64,000 bases of DNA from Hemibagrus wyckioides (Eukaryota; Chordata; Actinopteri; Siluriformes; Bagridae), in assembly GCF_019097595.1 (NCBI RefSeq), contig NC_080713.1, positions 4,647,699-4,711,698 on the forward strand, read 5' to 3'. The translations under genes and the position numbers were made by a program. This document shows, piece after piece, positions 13,901 to 26,722 of the stretch. Each line of letters opens with the position of its first letter. Position 1 is the first letter of the stretch. Under the pieces are notes generated by a model that was not told where the DNA came from, searched no databases, and saw nothing but the letters and a program-made list of their open reading frames with translations.

Positions 13901-16900
13901 TTTGCATTCTAATAGTCTATTAAAGTCCTCTATAAGACAGACTAAACATGGATGTTCACTCCAAATTTTAATGAACGCGAAGCTAAAAAATGACTATAGA
14001 GGCTTCTCTTCTCTTCTCTTCTCTTCTCCTCTCCTCTACTCTACTCTATCTTTTACTCTTCACCTTTCTGTGGTTGTTGTACGTGTCCATGATAATTTCT
14101 ATATTTCTATTCAGTTCAGCTTCAGCCTTACCTTTTGGCATCTGAAGGAAGAGTCCCTTGGACGAATACAGCCATGTCTTGTTTAATCCCTCCTGGTATT
14201 TTACCCACATGGGGAAGTGTCTGGAGACAGCACAAAGGGAAAATTACATTACTGCAAGTTGGTTGATTGTAAAGAGATTTTCTTGACATTTTGCTGCTTT
14301 AATGTTCGTCCTATGTACAGTTATCTTACTGAGCTGCGGATTGGATATGAAATCTGGAAAGGTGTGGATCCCCAGATTGTGGACAAAGTCTCTGTGACTG
14401 GGAATTTCTGAAGTTCTGTAAAGACTGAAGAAGTACTCCAGCCCTAGAGACAAAATCAAAATATTTATCATGTTAATTAAAACTTTAACACAGAAAAATA
14501 ATATTAAACGATTAACAGATAATTACTTTGCATGTATGCTATTAATTATGAAAAAATGTCACACATACATGTATGAAACCATATATGAGTTGGGAAAGAT
14601 CTCCATGGATTTCAAGCGCTGAAACTTTCTCAAAAGGTATGCGGTGCTTAAACCCACACTGCCTTAAGCCATTCACATAGACCTGCAGAGAGGAGGAAAA
14701 AGCATTTAATGTTGTTCTTTTACTCAAATGAATATCTGTATATAATTAAAAAACATACCTCATAACCCTCAGAGTTGATGGGTACAATCATTTGGAAGGC
14801 TTCTCCCTTAGTGAAGGGTTTATCAGGTGCATTTTCCTGTGTCTCCCAGGTTCCGTTTCTGAAGCTGTTCAGGGCGGTAATATCACCAATGCGAGGGTTG
14901 TAATGAAAAGCGATATCATCACCATCAGACGGCCCCGTTTTGAAATTTACTGCAAAGCTGTGAAGAAAAAAAGAATGGTTTGAATATTTGTGTTCAAATA
15001 GTCTATTAAAGTCCTCTATAAGACAGACTAAACATGGATGTTCACTCCAAATTTTAATGAACGCAGAGCTAAAAAATGGCAATAGCGGCTTCTCTTCTCT
15101 TCTCTTCTCCTCTACTCTATCTTTTACTCTTCACCTTTCTGTGGTTGTTGTACGTGTCCATGATAATTTCTATATTTCTATTCAGTTCAGCTTCAGCCTT
15201 ACCTTTTGGCATCTGAAGGAAGAGTCCCTTGGATGAATACAGCCATGTCTTGTTTAATCCCTCCTGGTATTTTACCCACATGGGGAAGTGCCTGTGAAAG
15301 CACAAAGAAACAAAGAACATTTTTGCAAGTTGGTTGATTGTAAAGAGATTTTCTTGACATTTTGCTGCTTTAATGTTCGTCCTATGTACAGTTATCTTAC
15401 TGAGCTGCGGATTGGATATGAAATCTGGAAAGGTGTGGATCCCCAGATTGTGGACAAAGTCTCTGTGACTGGGAATTTCTGAAGTTCTTTAAAGACTGAA
15501 GAAGTACTCCAGCCCTAGAGACAAAATTAAAATATTTATCATGTTAATTAAAACATTAATCACAGAAAAATAATATTAAACGATTAACAAATAATTACTT
15601 TGCATGTATGACATTAATGGTACAAAACTATTAAACATACATGTATGAAACCATATATGAGTTGGGAAAGATCTCCATGGATTTCAAGCGCTGAAACGTT
15701 CTCTAAAGGTATGCGGTGCTTAAACCCACACTGCCTTAAGCCATTCACATAGACCTGCAGAGAGGAGGAAAAAGCAGTTAATGTTGTTCTTTTACTCAAA
15801 TGAATATCTGTATATAATTAAAAAACATACCTCATAACCCTCAGAGTTGATGGGTACAATCATTTGGAAGGCTTCTCCCTTAGTGAAGGGTTTATCAGGT
15901 GCATTTTCCTGTGTCTCCCAGGTTCCGTTTCTGAAGCTGTTCAGGGCGGTAATATCACCAATGCGAGGGTTGTAATGAAAAGCGATATCATCACCATCAG
16001 ACGGCCCCGTTTTGAAATTTACTGCAAAGCTGTGAAGAAAAAAAGAATGGTTTGAATATTTGTGTTCAAATAGTCTATTAAAGTCCTCTATAAGACAGAC
16101 TAAACATGGATGTTCACTCCAAATTTTAATGAACGCAGAGCTAAAAAATGGCAATAGCGGCTTCTCTTCTCTTCTCTTCTCTTCTACTCTACTCTATCTT
16201 TTACTCTTCACCTTTCTGTGGTTGTTGTACGTGTCCATGATAATTTCTATATTTCTATTCAGTTCAGCTTCAGCCTTACCTTTTGGCATCTGAAGGAAGA
16301 GTCCCTTGGACGAATACAGCCATGTCTTGTTTAATCCCTCCTGGTATTTTACCCACATGGGGAAGTGTCTGGAGACAGCACAAAGGGAAAATTACATTAC
16401 TGCAAGTTGGTTGATTGTAAAGAGATTTTCTTGACATTTTGCTGCTTTAATGTTCGTCCTATGTACAGTTATCTTACTGAGCTGCGGATTGGATATGAAA
16501 TCTGGAAAGGTGTGGATCCCCAGATTGTGGACAAAGTCTCTGTGACTGGGAATTTCTGAAGTTCTGTAAAGACTGAAGAAGTACTCCAGCCCTAGAGACA
16601 AAATTAAAATATTTATCATGTTAATTAAAACTTTAACACAGAAAAATAATATTAAACGATTAACAGATAATTACTTTGCATGTATGCTATTAATTATGAA
16701 AAAATGTCACACATACATGTATGAAACCATATATGAGTTGGGAAAGATCTCCATGGATTTCAAGCGCTGAAACTTTCTCAAAAGGTATGCGGTGCTTAAA
16801 CCCACACTGCCTTAAGCCATTCACATAGACCTGCAGAGAGGAGGAAAAAGCATTTAATGTTGTTCTTTTACTCAAATGAATATCTGTATATAATTAAAAA

Positions 16901-19900
16901 ACATACCTCATAACCCTCAGAGTTGATGGGTACAATCATTTGGAAGGCTTCTCCCTTAGTGAAGGGTTTATCAGGTGCATTTTCCTGTGTCTCCCAGGTT
17001 CCGTTTCTGAAGCTGTTCAGGGCGGTAATATCACCAATGCGAGGGTTGTAATGAAAAGCGATATCATCACCATCAGACGGCCCCGTTTTGAAATTTACTG
17101 CAAAGCTGTGAAGAAAAAAAGAATGCTTCAAATATTTGCATTCTAATAGTCTATTAAAGTCCTCTAAACTAGTGTGTAAGACAGACTAAACATGCATCTT
17201 CACTACTCTTCTTTTACTCTTCACTCTTTTGTGGTTGTTGTTTGTTTACACCATAATTTCTATATTTCTATTCAGTTCAGCTTCAAACTACCTTTTGGCA
17301 TCTGAAGGAAGAGTCCCTTGGACGAATACAGCCATGTCTTGTTTAATTCCTCCTGGTATTTTACCCACATGGGGAAGTGTCTGGAGACAGCACAAAGGGA
17401 AAATTACATTACTGCAAGTTGGTTGATTGTAAAGAGATTTTCTTGACATTTTGCTGCTTTTATGGTCGTCTTATGTACAGTTATCTTACTGAGCTGCGGA
17501 CTGGATGTGAAATCTGGAAAGGTGTGGATCCCCAGATTGTGGACAAAGTCTCTGTGACTGGGATTTTCTGAAATTCCTTAAAGACTGAAGAAGTACTCCA
17601 GGTCTGGAGACAAAATTAAAATACTTTGCGTGTTCTTTAAATGCATCTTCAACAACAAAAAAAAGATAACACATAATGTTTGTATTTTTGCCAATAATAG
17701 TATAAAGCCGTTAAACATACATCTATAAAACCCCATATGAGTTTGGAAATATCACCCTGGATGTCAAGTGTTGAAACTTTCTCTAGAGGAAGCCGGTGCT
17801 TGAATGTGCAATGTTTTAAACCGTTCACATAGACCTGCAGAAAGGATATGTGGTTGATTATTTTAACAGTTTTCTTTCAATTCCAACAATTTTCTGCAAA
17901 TTACTAATAAATAACATACCTCATAACCCTCAGAGTTGATGGGTACAATCATTTGGAAGGCTTCTCCCTTAGTGAAGGGTTTATCAGGTGCATTTTCCTG
18001 TGTCTCCCAGGTTCCGTTTCTGAAGCTGTTCAGGGCGGTAATATCACCAAAGCGAGGGTTGTAATGAAAAGCGATGTCATCACCAGCAGACGGCCCCGTT
18101 TTGAAATTTACTGCAAAGCTGTGAAGAAAAACAAAAGTATATAACATACATTTGCATATCATGTTTGTATAGTTATAGTATGTATTCAGTGCCTCAATCA
18201 ATCTGATTAGGAAGCTGAGCCACCATCCAATCTCTCAGAGATTGAGCAATTTTGTAAAATAAAATGGGTGGTTTTCCAGGAGGCTGGCTTTAAGATCCTT
18301 TGCACATGCTGCCTATGCCATAGCCAGTTGCTACCACAATTCTCAGACAAATAGAGTTCTTAAAGCCTGATTCAATTAGCTGTTGAAACAGCTAGCACTC
18401 AAAAAACCAAAAATGACAAATTGGCACAAATTAGTGGAAATATCTCAGAACACTTGTGGGTGTAATGTCTGCAAATAGTGGTTTTTACCAAATCCATGTT
18501 CGTAATTTAATGGTAATACTAATGCAAACAGTAAATGTCTGCTTTTTTGTATTAATTAACATTTGTGTTGCAATATCAAGCATTTTGCACCTTCAAATTT
18601 TAATTTAATGGAAATGTGTATATCTAATAGCAAAATTCAAATTTAGGTTATAACACAAGATATGCAAAAGATAAAATATGCAAGAGTACAGCGGGAGAGC
18701 ATAACACTGTATATAACGATGGCAACAAGTGAATTCTGTTGATTTGTAAGCATACCCATTAGCATTTGCAGGAACCATGCCTTGAAGGAATAGAGCCCTG
18801 TCTTGATGTAACCCTCCGGGGACTTTACCCACATAGGGAAGTGTCTGATTACAGGTGAACCGATAATGAAAGAACAAATATTCTTAGAATAGAGAAAAGA
18901 GTTTAAAAGCTTCCATCTGACATGTTGTGACATTCCTGTTCATGGTATATACTTGTTTTCTTACAGTGTTAATGACTGGATGTGAAATCTCTGAGGGTGA
19001 GAATTTCAAACTTGAGACTGAGCTCGGTGTGCTTGTGATTGTCTTCAGCTCCTTAAAGGATGAAGTTGTACTCCAGCTCTGAGGAGAAAATAAAGATATC
19101 AAGCATGTTATTAAAATGCAAAATTCAGCTTGCTACTATGCCATTAAAAACACTAAAATTGTAAACATACGTCAATAAAACCCCAGACGAGGAGGGAAAC
19201 ATCTCCACAAACGTTAACAGTAGAGACTTTCTCCAGAGCAATGCGGTGCTTGAATGTGCAATGTTTGAATCCATTCACAAAGACCTGCAGAACAAAGATG
19301 CATTATATTATCAATAATAATACCCCATTATCCAATTATAACAATCCTCTGTAAATTATTAGGAAAAATTAAACATACCTCATAGGCCTCAGAATTGATG
19401 ACTACAAGAATTATGAAGGCTCCTCCCTTAGTGAAGGGTTTATCAGGTGCATTTTCCTGTGTCTCCCAGGTTCCTTTTCTGAAGCTGTTCAGGGCGGTAA
19501 TATCACCAAAGCGAGGGTTGTAATGAAAAGCGATATCATCACCATCAGACGGCCCCGTTTTGAAATTAATTGCAAAGCTGTTGAAAAAAAAGTATAGTAT
19601 CTGTTTGTGGGCTTCAGATAAAAATAAAAAAGGAATTTCATGAATTTTTGTGTGTCGATTGTAGAATTGTACTCTTCGTATATGATATTTACTTCTTTTT
19701 CATTCAAAGCACTTTAGCAACGTACCAATTTGCATGTGCAGGAACAGTCCCTTGGAAAACTATAGCTTTGTCTCGTTTAAGCCCTCCTGGGATTCCACCC
19801 ACATAGGGAAGTGCCTTGAGAGAGAACAGACAATTTGCACACTCAACTACCCATCATGTCAAAGGAGTGTCCTAAGATTTAAGGATTAAATGGATATATT

Positions 19901-21524
19901 CTCTAATTTTCTAAAGCAACGTGTGAAATCAAAGTGTACTTTCAGACATATTCTAATCAGGTCTATCTGAAGATATTTTACTCACTGGGCTGCAGACTGC
20001 ATCACAAATCTCTAATGGGACAAATGTCCAGCTTCCAGTTCCCATCAGTAAAGTTTTCTTCTCTTTAAACACGGTCCATTTCTAGCAAGAAAATGAATAA
20101 ATCAAAAATGATCTTTAAATATGCAACCTCCCCACAAATAACAAAAACTGACAAATGAATAAACTGATTTACTTACTTCAAAACCCAACCAGTGTATTAC
20201 AACATCTCCAACTATTCCAAGTGTAGTAACGCTCTCTAAAGGAAGGCGGTGTTTGAATGAGTAAAGATGCTGTCCATTCACATGAACCTACAGAAAAATT
20301 GTACATTTGTTTAGACCTTACTTGAATACTTTGTTCATCAATGATTAGTGATTTATTTTAAGAAACCCACCTCATAGCAATCCTTGTTGACGAGAAACAG
20401 TAATTTAAAGGATGCTCCCCTCACGAAGGGCTTTTCGGGACCCAATTCCTCCTTCTGCCATTTCCCACTTTTGAAGATGTTCATGTAAACATATTGACCG
20501 ATCCGGGGGTTGAAGTGAAAGACGACGTCATCGGCATTGTTTATCCCTGTTTTAAAGTTAATTTGAAACCTGTGTAGGAAAAACAAAAGTTGTTCACAAT
20601 ACCAAACTAGATAAGATGATATTACACTGGTGTATTATTAATTTGGATTGATTTTTTATTCTTTATTATTAAAAAAAACTACAGTCTTTTGTATGCTTTT
20701 CCTTTAGCAGATGAAGAAGAACATACTCTTTGGCATTAGGATGAACAGTTCCTTGAACATGCAGTCGTGTTCCTGGTCTTATACCTCCAGCTATTGGTCC
20801 AACATAGGGAATGGTCTGTAGCACGGTGAATACGTTACAGTTACCAAGACACAGAATTGCAGAATTGAGAAAAAGTGTTATGGTGTTGTAATGAATTTAA
20901 AAAGGAATTATTTAATCACTTAATTAGTTCATTAATTAATAAGGGGAAAAAAAGGATTAATTCAGATATTTTTCTCAGTGTGCTGTTTAACTCACAGGCT
21001 GGATGACTGGATCTGAAACCTCAGATGGGATGGTGAAGGTGGTTGTGGTTGTTTGCTTCCAGTCCTTAATGATGAAAACAACAGATATCAGAATGGTTTA
21101 CATTGCTACTGCCTTCATTGTTGATTGATTATCACTGGAGAGAGAACAATGTTTCAGTTTTTTCCCCAAAGTTAGCTAGTCTCATGTGTGTTTTTATTAC
21201 GTTCGACAAAAAATTTCCAAATTTTACATACTTAATTCTGTGCTTTTCTGATTCCCTGATAAACACACCTGACCATAACAGAAAATCAGAAAGAACTGCC
21301 TAAATAATTGATATCAGATGATTACACTGGACAGTCATTTTTAATTTTTAAAAGTAAGAAAAGGAACTTTACATCTTATGTCATAAACTTCAGATACTAA
21401 GGAATTTTCAGAATGATATTTTATACTGAGTAAAGGAATGGGGTAGGTTTGGTTTAAACACTGGGAGATGAAGTGTGAATGGATGTGCTTCTGATTTTTA
21501 ATTAATTTTTAATCAATAAAAAAC

Positions 21525-21612
<88 letters not shown>

Positions 21613-23681
21613 TTCTGCTCAAGGAATATCCATTAAACATGTTGAATTTCGAAAATACAAGTGGACAAAAAGGTGGAAATTAAGTAAAACCAATGGAAGC
21701 ATAGCAGGCGCGTCACCTAGCGCCGATTTGACGATATTCACACTAGTAATGAAAGGTCCGAATCTTTTCAAAGATTCGGCTCTTTTGGCTCGGCTCCCTT
21801 AGAAGAGCCGACTCTTCCGGCTTCCAAATGGCTCTTCATTTAGTATCACTCGGAGCCTTCTGTTTTAGCCTAATTTAGCAATTAGGAATGTTTTTTATTC
21901 ATTGTTTTCATAAAAGCCTTATTTTTATGCATTTTTTTTTCGTTTAAGAAATACAGTTATTTTATTTTATTATTTTATTATTATTTTTGTCTGATTTACT
22001 ATGACAAACTTCACAGTTGTTTCGAAACACAATATATGTTACCAATAAATTAATCTAACATATGTTTCAGTTATCATGGTATAAATATTTGCTAGTTAGC
22101 TGCATAAAATACCCAGAGCACCAAAACTACACCCCTGAGAAAAACCAATTTAATAAAATGTCTGTTGACAGTTATGGTGCAGTCCTGCATTAAACCAACC
22201 TTGAGACATAGCCTGCATTAGCAGACAGTACATGTCTGTTAGGAAAGTGATCACAAAAAAGTGCCTTGGTATTACATATAGCACTGACATCTGAAACACA
22301 AATTATCGTGACATTGTGATGAACTGATTTACTTACTTCAAATCCCAACCAGTGTATTACAACATCTCCAACTATTCCAAGTGTAGTAACGCTCTCTAAA
22401 GGAAGGCGGTGTTTGAATGAGTAAAGATGCTGTCCATTCACATGAACCTACAGAAAAATTGTACATTTGTTTAGACCTTACTTGAATACTTTGTTCATCA
22501 ATGATTAGTGATTTATTTTAAGAAACCCACCTCATAGCAATCCTTGTTGACGAGAAACAGTAATTTAAAGGATGCTCCCCTCACGAAGGGCTTTTCGGGA
22601 CCCAATTCCTCCTTCTGCCATTTCCCACTTTTGAAGATGTTCATGTAAACATATTGACCGATCCGGGGGTTGAAGTGAAAGACGACGTCATCGGCATTGT
22701 TTATCCCTGTTTTAAAGTTAATTTGAAACCTGTGTAGGAAAAACAAAAGTTGTTCACAATACCAAACTAGATAAGATGATATTACACTGGTGTATTATTA
22801 ATTTGGATTGATTTTTTATTCTTTATTATTAAAAAAAACTACAGTCTTTTGTATGCTTTTCCTTTAGCAGATGAAGAAGAACATACTCTTTGGCATTAGG
22901 ATGAACAGTTCCTTGAACATGCAGTCGTGTTCCTGGTCTTATACCTCCAGCTATTGGTCCAACATAGGGAATGGTCTGTAGCACGGTGAATACGTTACAG
23001 TTACCAAGACACAGAATTGCAGAATTGAGAAAAAGTGTTATGGTGTTGTAATAAATTTAAAAAGGAATTATTTAATCACTTAATTAGTTCATTAATTAAT
23101 AAGGGGAAAAAAAGGATTAATTCAGATATTTTTCTCAGTGTGCTGTTTAACTCACAGGCTGGATGACTGGATTTGAAACCTCAGATGGGATGGTGAAGGT
23201 GGTTGTGGTTGTTTGCTTCCAGTCCTTAATGATGAAAACAACAGATATCAGAATGGTTTACATTGCTACTGCCGTCATTGTTGATTATCACTGGAGAGAG
23301 AACAATGTTTCAGTTTTTTCCCCAAAGTTAGCTAGCCTCATGTGTGTTTTTATTACGTTCGACAAAAAATTTCCAAATTTTACATACTTAATTCTGTGCT
23401 TTTCTGATTCCCTGATAAACACACCTGACCATAACAGAAAATCAGAAAGAACTGCCTGAAATAATTGATATCAGATGATTACACTGGACAGTCATTTTTA
23501 ATTTTTAAAAGTAAGAAAAGGAACTTTACATCTTATGTCATAAACTTCAGATACTAAGGAATTTTCAGAATGATATTTTATACTGAGTAAAGGAATGGGG
23601 TAGGTTTGGTTTAAACACTGGGAGATGAAGTGTGAATGGATGTGCTTCTGATTTTTAATTAATTTTTAATCAATAAAAAAC

Positions 23682-23721
<40 letters not shown>

Positions 23722-26678
23722 GTCTGTCTGTCTTTCTGCTCAAGGAATATCCATTAAACATGTTGAATTTCGAAAATACAAGTGGACAAAAAGGTGGAAA
23801 TTAAGTAAAACCAATGGAAGCATAGCAGGCGCGTCACCTAGCGCCGATTTGACGATATTCACACTAGTAATGAAAGGTCCGAATCTTTTCAAAGATTCGG
23901 CTCTTTTGGCTCGGCTCCCTTAGAAGAGCCGACTCTTCCGGCTTCCAAATGGCTCTTCATTTAGTATCACTCGGAGCCTTCTATTTTAGCCTAATTTAGC
24001 AATTAGGAATGTTTTTTATTCATTGTTTTCATAAAAGCCTTATTTTTATGCATTTTTTTTTCGTTTAAGAAATACAGTTATAGGTTTGTTGTTGACCCTA
24101 ATCTGACAGATATTTTAATTTTACAAATTCTGCACTCAGCTTTGCAGTCTCCGATATCATTGAAATGCAGCCAGATGCTGCTTCTTTTCCACTTTTCTCT
24201 CATTTCTTCCCTTTTTCCCGACGCGCTTGCATTTAAATCTGGCTCTCCTGCATCTCTCTGTCGCTCTGTGTACCTGGCCTGTACCACTACACTCGCTGTC
24301 TTCTGAGCGTCTGCACCACTTCATTCTTTCACATAATGGTATGATCCTAATCTGTCCTCGTATGTGATTGGCCGCATGGTGTGCACATCAAAATAAAGTC
24401 CCGCCCCTGCACTCTCAGCAGGGCTTAGCTGGAGCGGCTGAAGATTCGGCTCTTTCCGACAGGAGTCGGGTTTTCTCGTTCGCTAAAAAGAATCGGCTCT
24501 TAGAGCCGACACATCACTAATTCAGCCTGGATGCTTCGATTCCTTCGAAGCTTCACGTGCCATTAGAAAGTTCAGATTCCCGGCAACAGAATAGTTTTAA
24601 ATATACGCGACGTTCAGTTTAAAAAAAAACCTTGTGATTATTGTTGAAAATAATGGGAACTATTAAAATAAGTTTAATTAACGTAAAATACTTGTTATGC
24701 AAACAGTACTGCCTAAGTTGCAACGAATTAGCTAGCTAGCTACATACTATGTGGAGGAGCGTTAGCTAGATTACACGATATTTTTCTACTGTACATGTTT
24801 TTTGTTTTGCTTTTTACTTATTATTATTATTATTATTATTATTATTTACAGTATTTATTTACAACCTCTTCCTTCTCCAAACTACCTGCACGCTCCTCTT
24901 TCAATCAAACAGCAGTAACTAAGCGCTGTTATAGCTGGGCGTTACCATCTTGTTCAACAGAGGGGGGGATTTTATTATTATTTTTGTCTGATTTACTATG
25001 ACAAACTTCACAGTTGTTTCGAAACACAATATATGTTACCAATAAATTAATCTAACATATGTTTCAGTTATCATGGTATAAATATTTGCTAGTTAGCTGC
25101 ATAAAATACCCAGAGCACCAAAACTACACCCCTGAGAAAAACCAATTTAATAAAATGTCTGTTGACAGTTATGGTGCAGTCCTGCATTAAACCAACCTTG
25201 AGACATAGCCTGCATTAGCAGACAGTACATGTCTGTTAGGAAAGTGATCACAAAAAAGTGCCTTGGTATTACATATAGCACTGACATCTGAAACACAAAT
25301 TATCGTGACATTGTGATGAACTGATTTACTTACTTCAAATCCCAACCAGTGTATTACAACATCTCCAACTATTCCAAGTGTAGTAACGCTCTCTAAAGGA
25401 AGGCGGTGTTTGAATGAGTAAAGATGCTGTCCATTCACATGAACCTACAGAAAAATTGTACATTTGTTTAGACCTTACTTGAATACTTTGTTCATCAATG
25501 ATTAGTGATTTATTTTAAGAAACCCACCTCATAGCAATCCTTGTTGACGAGAAACAGTAATTTAAAGGATGCTCCCCTCACGAAGGGCTTTTCGGGACCC
25601 AATTCCTCCTTCTGCCATTTCCCACTTTTGAAGATGTTCATGTAAACATATTGACCGATCCGGGGGTTGAAGTGAAAGACGACGTCATCGGCATTGTTTA
25701 TCCCTGTTTTAAAGTTAATTTGAAACCTGTGTAGGAAAAACAAAAGTTGTTCACAATACCAAACTAGATAAGATGATATTACACTGGTGTATTATTAATT
25801 TGGATTGATTTTTTATTCTTTATTATTAAAAAAAACTACAGTCTTTTGTATGCTTTTCCTTTAGCAGATGAAGAAGAACATACTCTTTGGCATTAGGATG
25901 AACAGTTCCTTGAACATGCAGTCGTGTTCCTGGTCTTATACCTCCAGCTATTGGTCCAACATAGGGAATGGTCTGTAGCACGGTGAATACGTTACAGTTA
26001 CCAAGACACAGAATTGCAGAATTGAGAAAAAGTGTTATGGTGTTGTAATAAATTTAAAAAGGAATTATTTAATCACTTAATTAGTTCATTAATTAATAAG
26101 GGGAAAAAAAGGATTAATTCAGATATTTTTCTCAGTGTGCTGTTTAACTCACAGGCTGGATGACTGGATTTGAAACCTCAGATGGGATGGTGAAGGTGGT
26201 TGTGGTTGTTTGCTTCCAGTCCTTAATGATGAAAACAACAGATATCAGAATGGTTTACATTGCTACTGCCGTCATTGTTGATTATCACTGGAGAGAGAAC
26301 AATGTTTCAGTTTTTTCCCCAAAGTTAGCTAGCCTCATGTGTGTTTTTATTACGTTCGACAAAAAATTTCCAAATTTTACATACTTAATTCTGTGCTTTT
26401 CTGATTCCCTGATAAACACACCTGACCATAACAGAAAATCAGAAAGAACTGCCTGAAATAATTGATATCAGATGATTACACTGGACAGTCATTTTTAATT
26501 TTTAAAAGTAAGAAAAGGAACTTTACATCTTATGTCATAAACTTCAGATACTAAGGAATTTTCAGAATGATATTTTATACTGAGTAAAGGAATGGGGTAG
26601 GTTTGGTTTAAACACTGGGAGATGAAGTGTGAATGGATGTGCTTCTGATTTTTAATTAATTTTTAATCAATAAAAAAC

Positions 26679-26722
<44 letters not shown>

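Larger units (their letters stand above)
2937..17603 (-). repeat. approximately 1.07-kb tandem array of CRD cassettes (CRD8-18)
   Basis: Eleven cassettes in which exons and introns are nearly identical, with periods of about 0.95-1.10 kb, interrupted once by the 2.8-kb transposon in CRD17. Intron variants alternate between neighbours (type V after CRD8, 10, 11, 13, 15; type I after CRD9, 12, 14), so much of the array is built of two-cassette blocks of about 2.15 kb. A (TTCTC)n or (TTCTA)n tract of variable length sits in the A-B intron of most units. This is unequal crossing-over or conversion between recent copies. Confidence 0.9.

Noticed and set aside
2937..17603. Regular repeats as a CRISPR-like or satellite array
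   Set aside because: The unit is a spliced protein-coding cassette with GT/AG borders; spacing and content fit gene-internal duplication.
3160..18144. Conserved plus-strand frames beginning MEGFSLSEGFIRC in every CRD unit
   Set aside because: They lie antisense to exon B and run into introns; their conservation is explained by the galectin exon on the minus strand.
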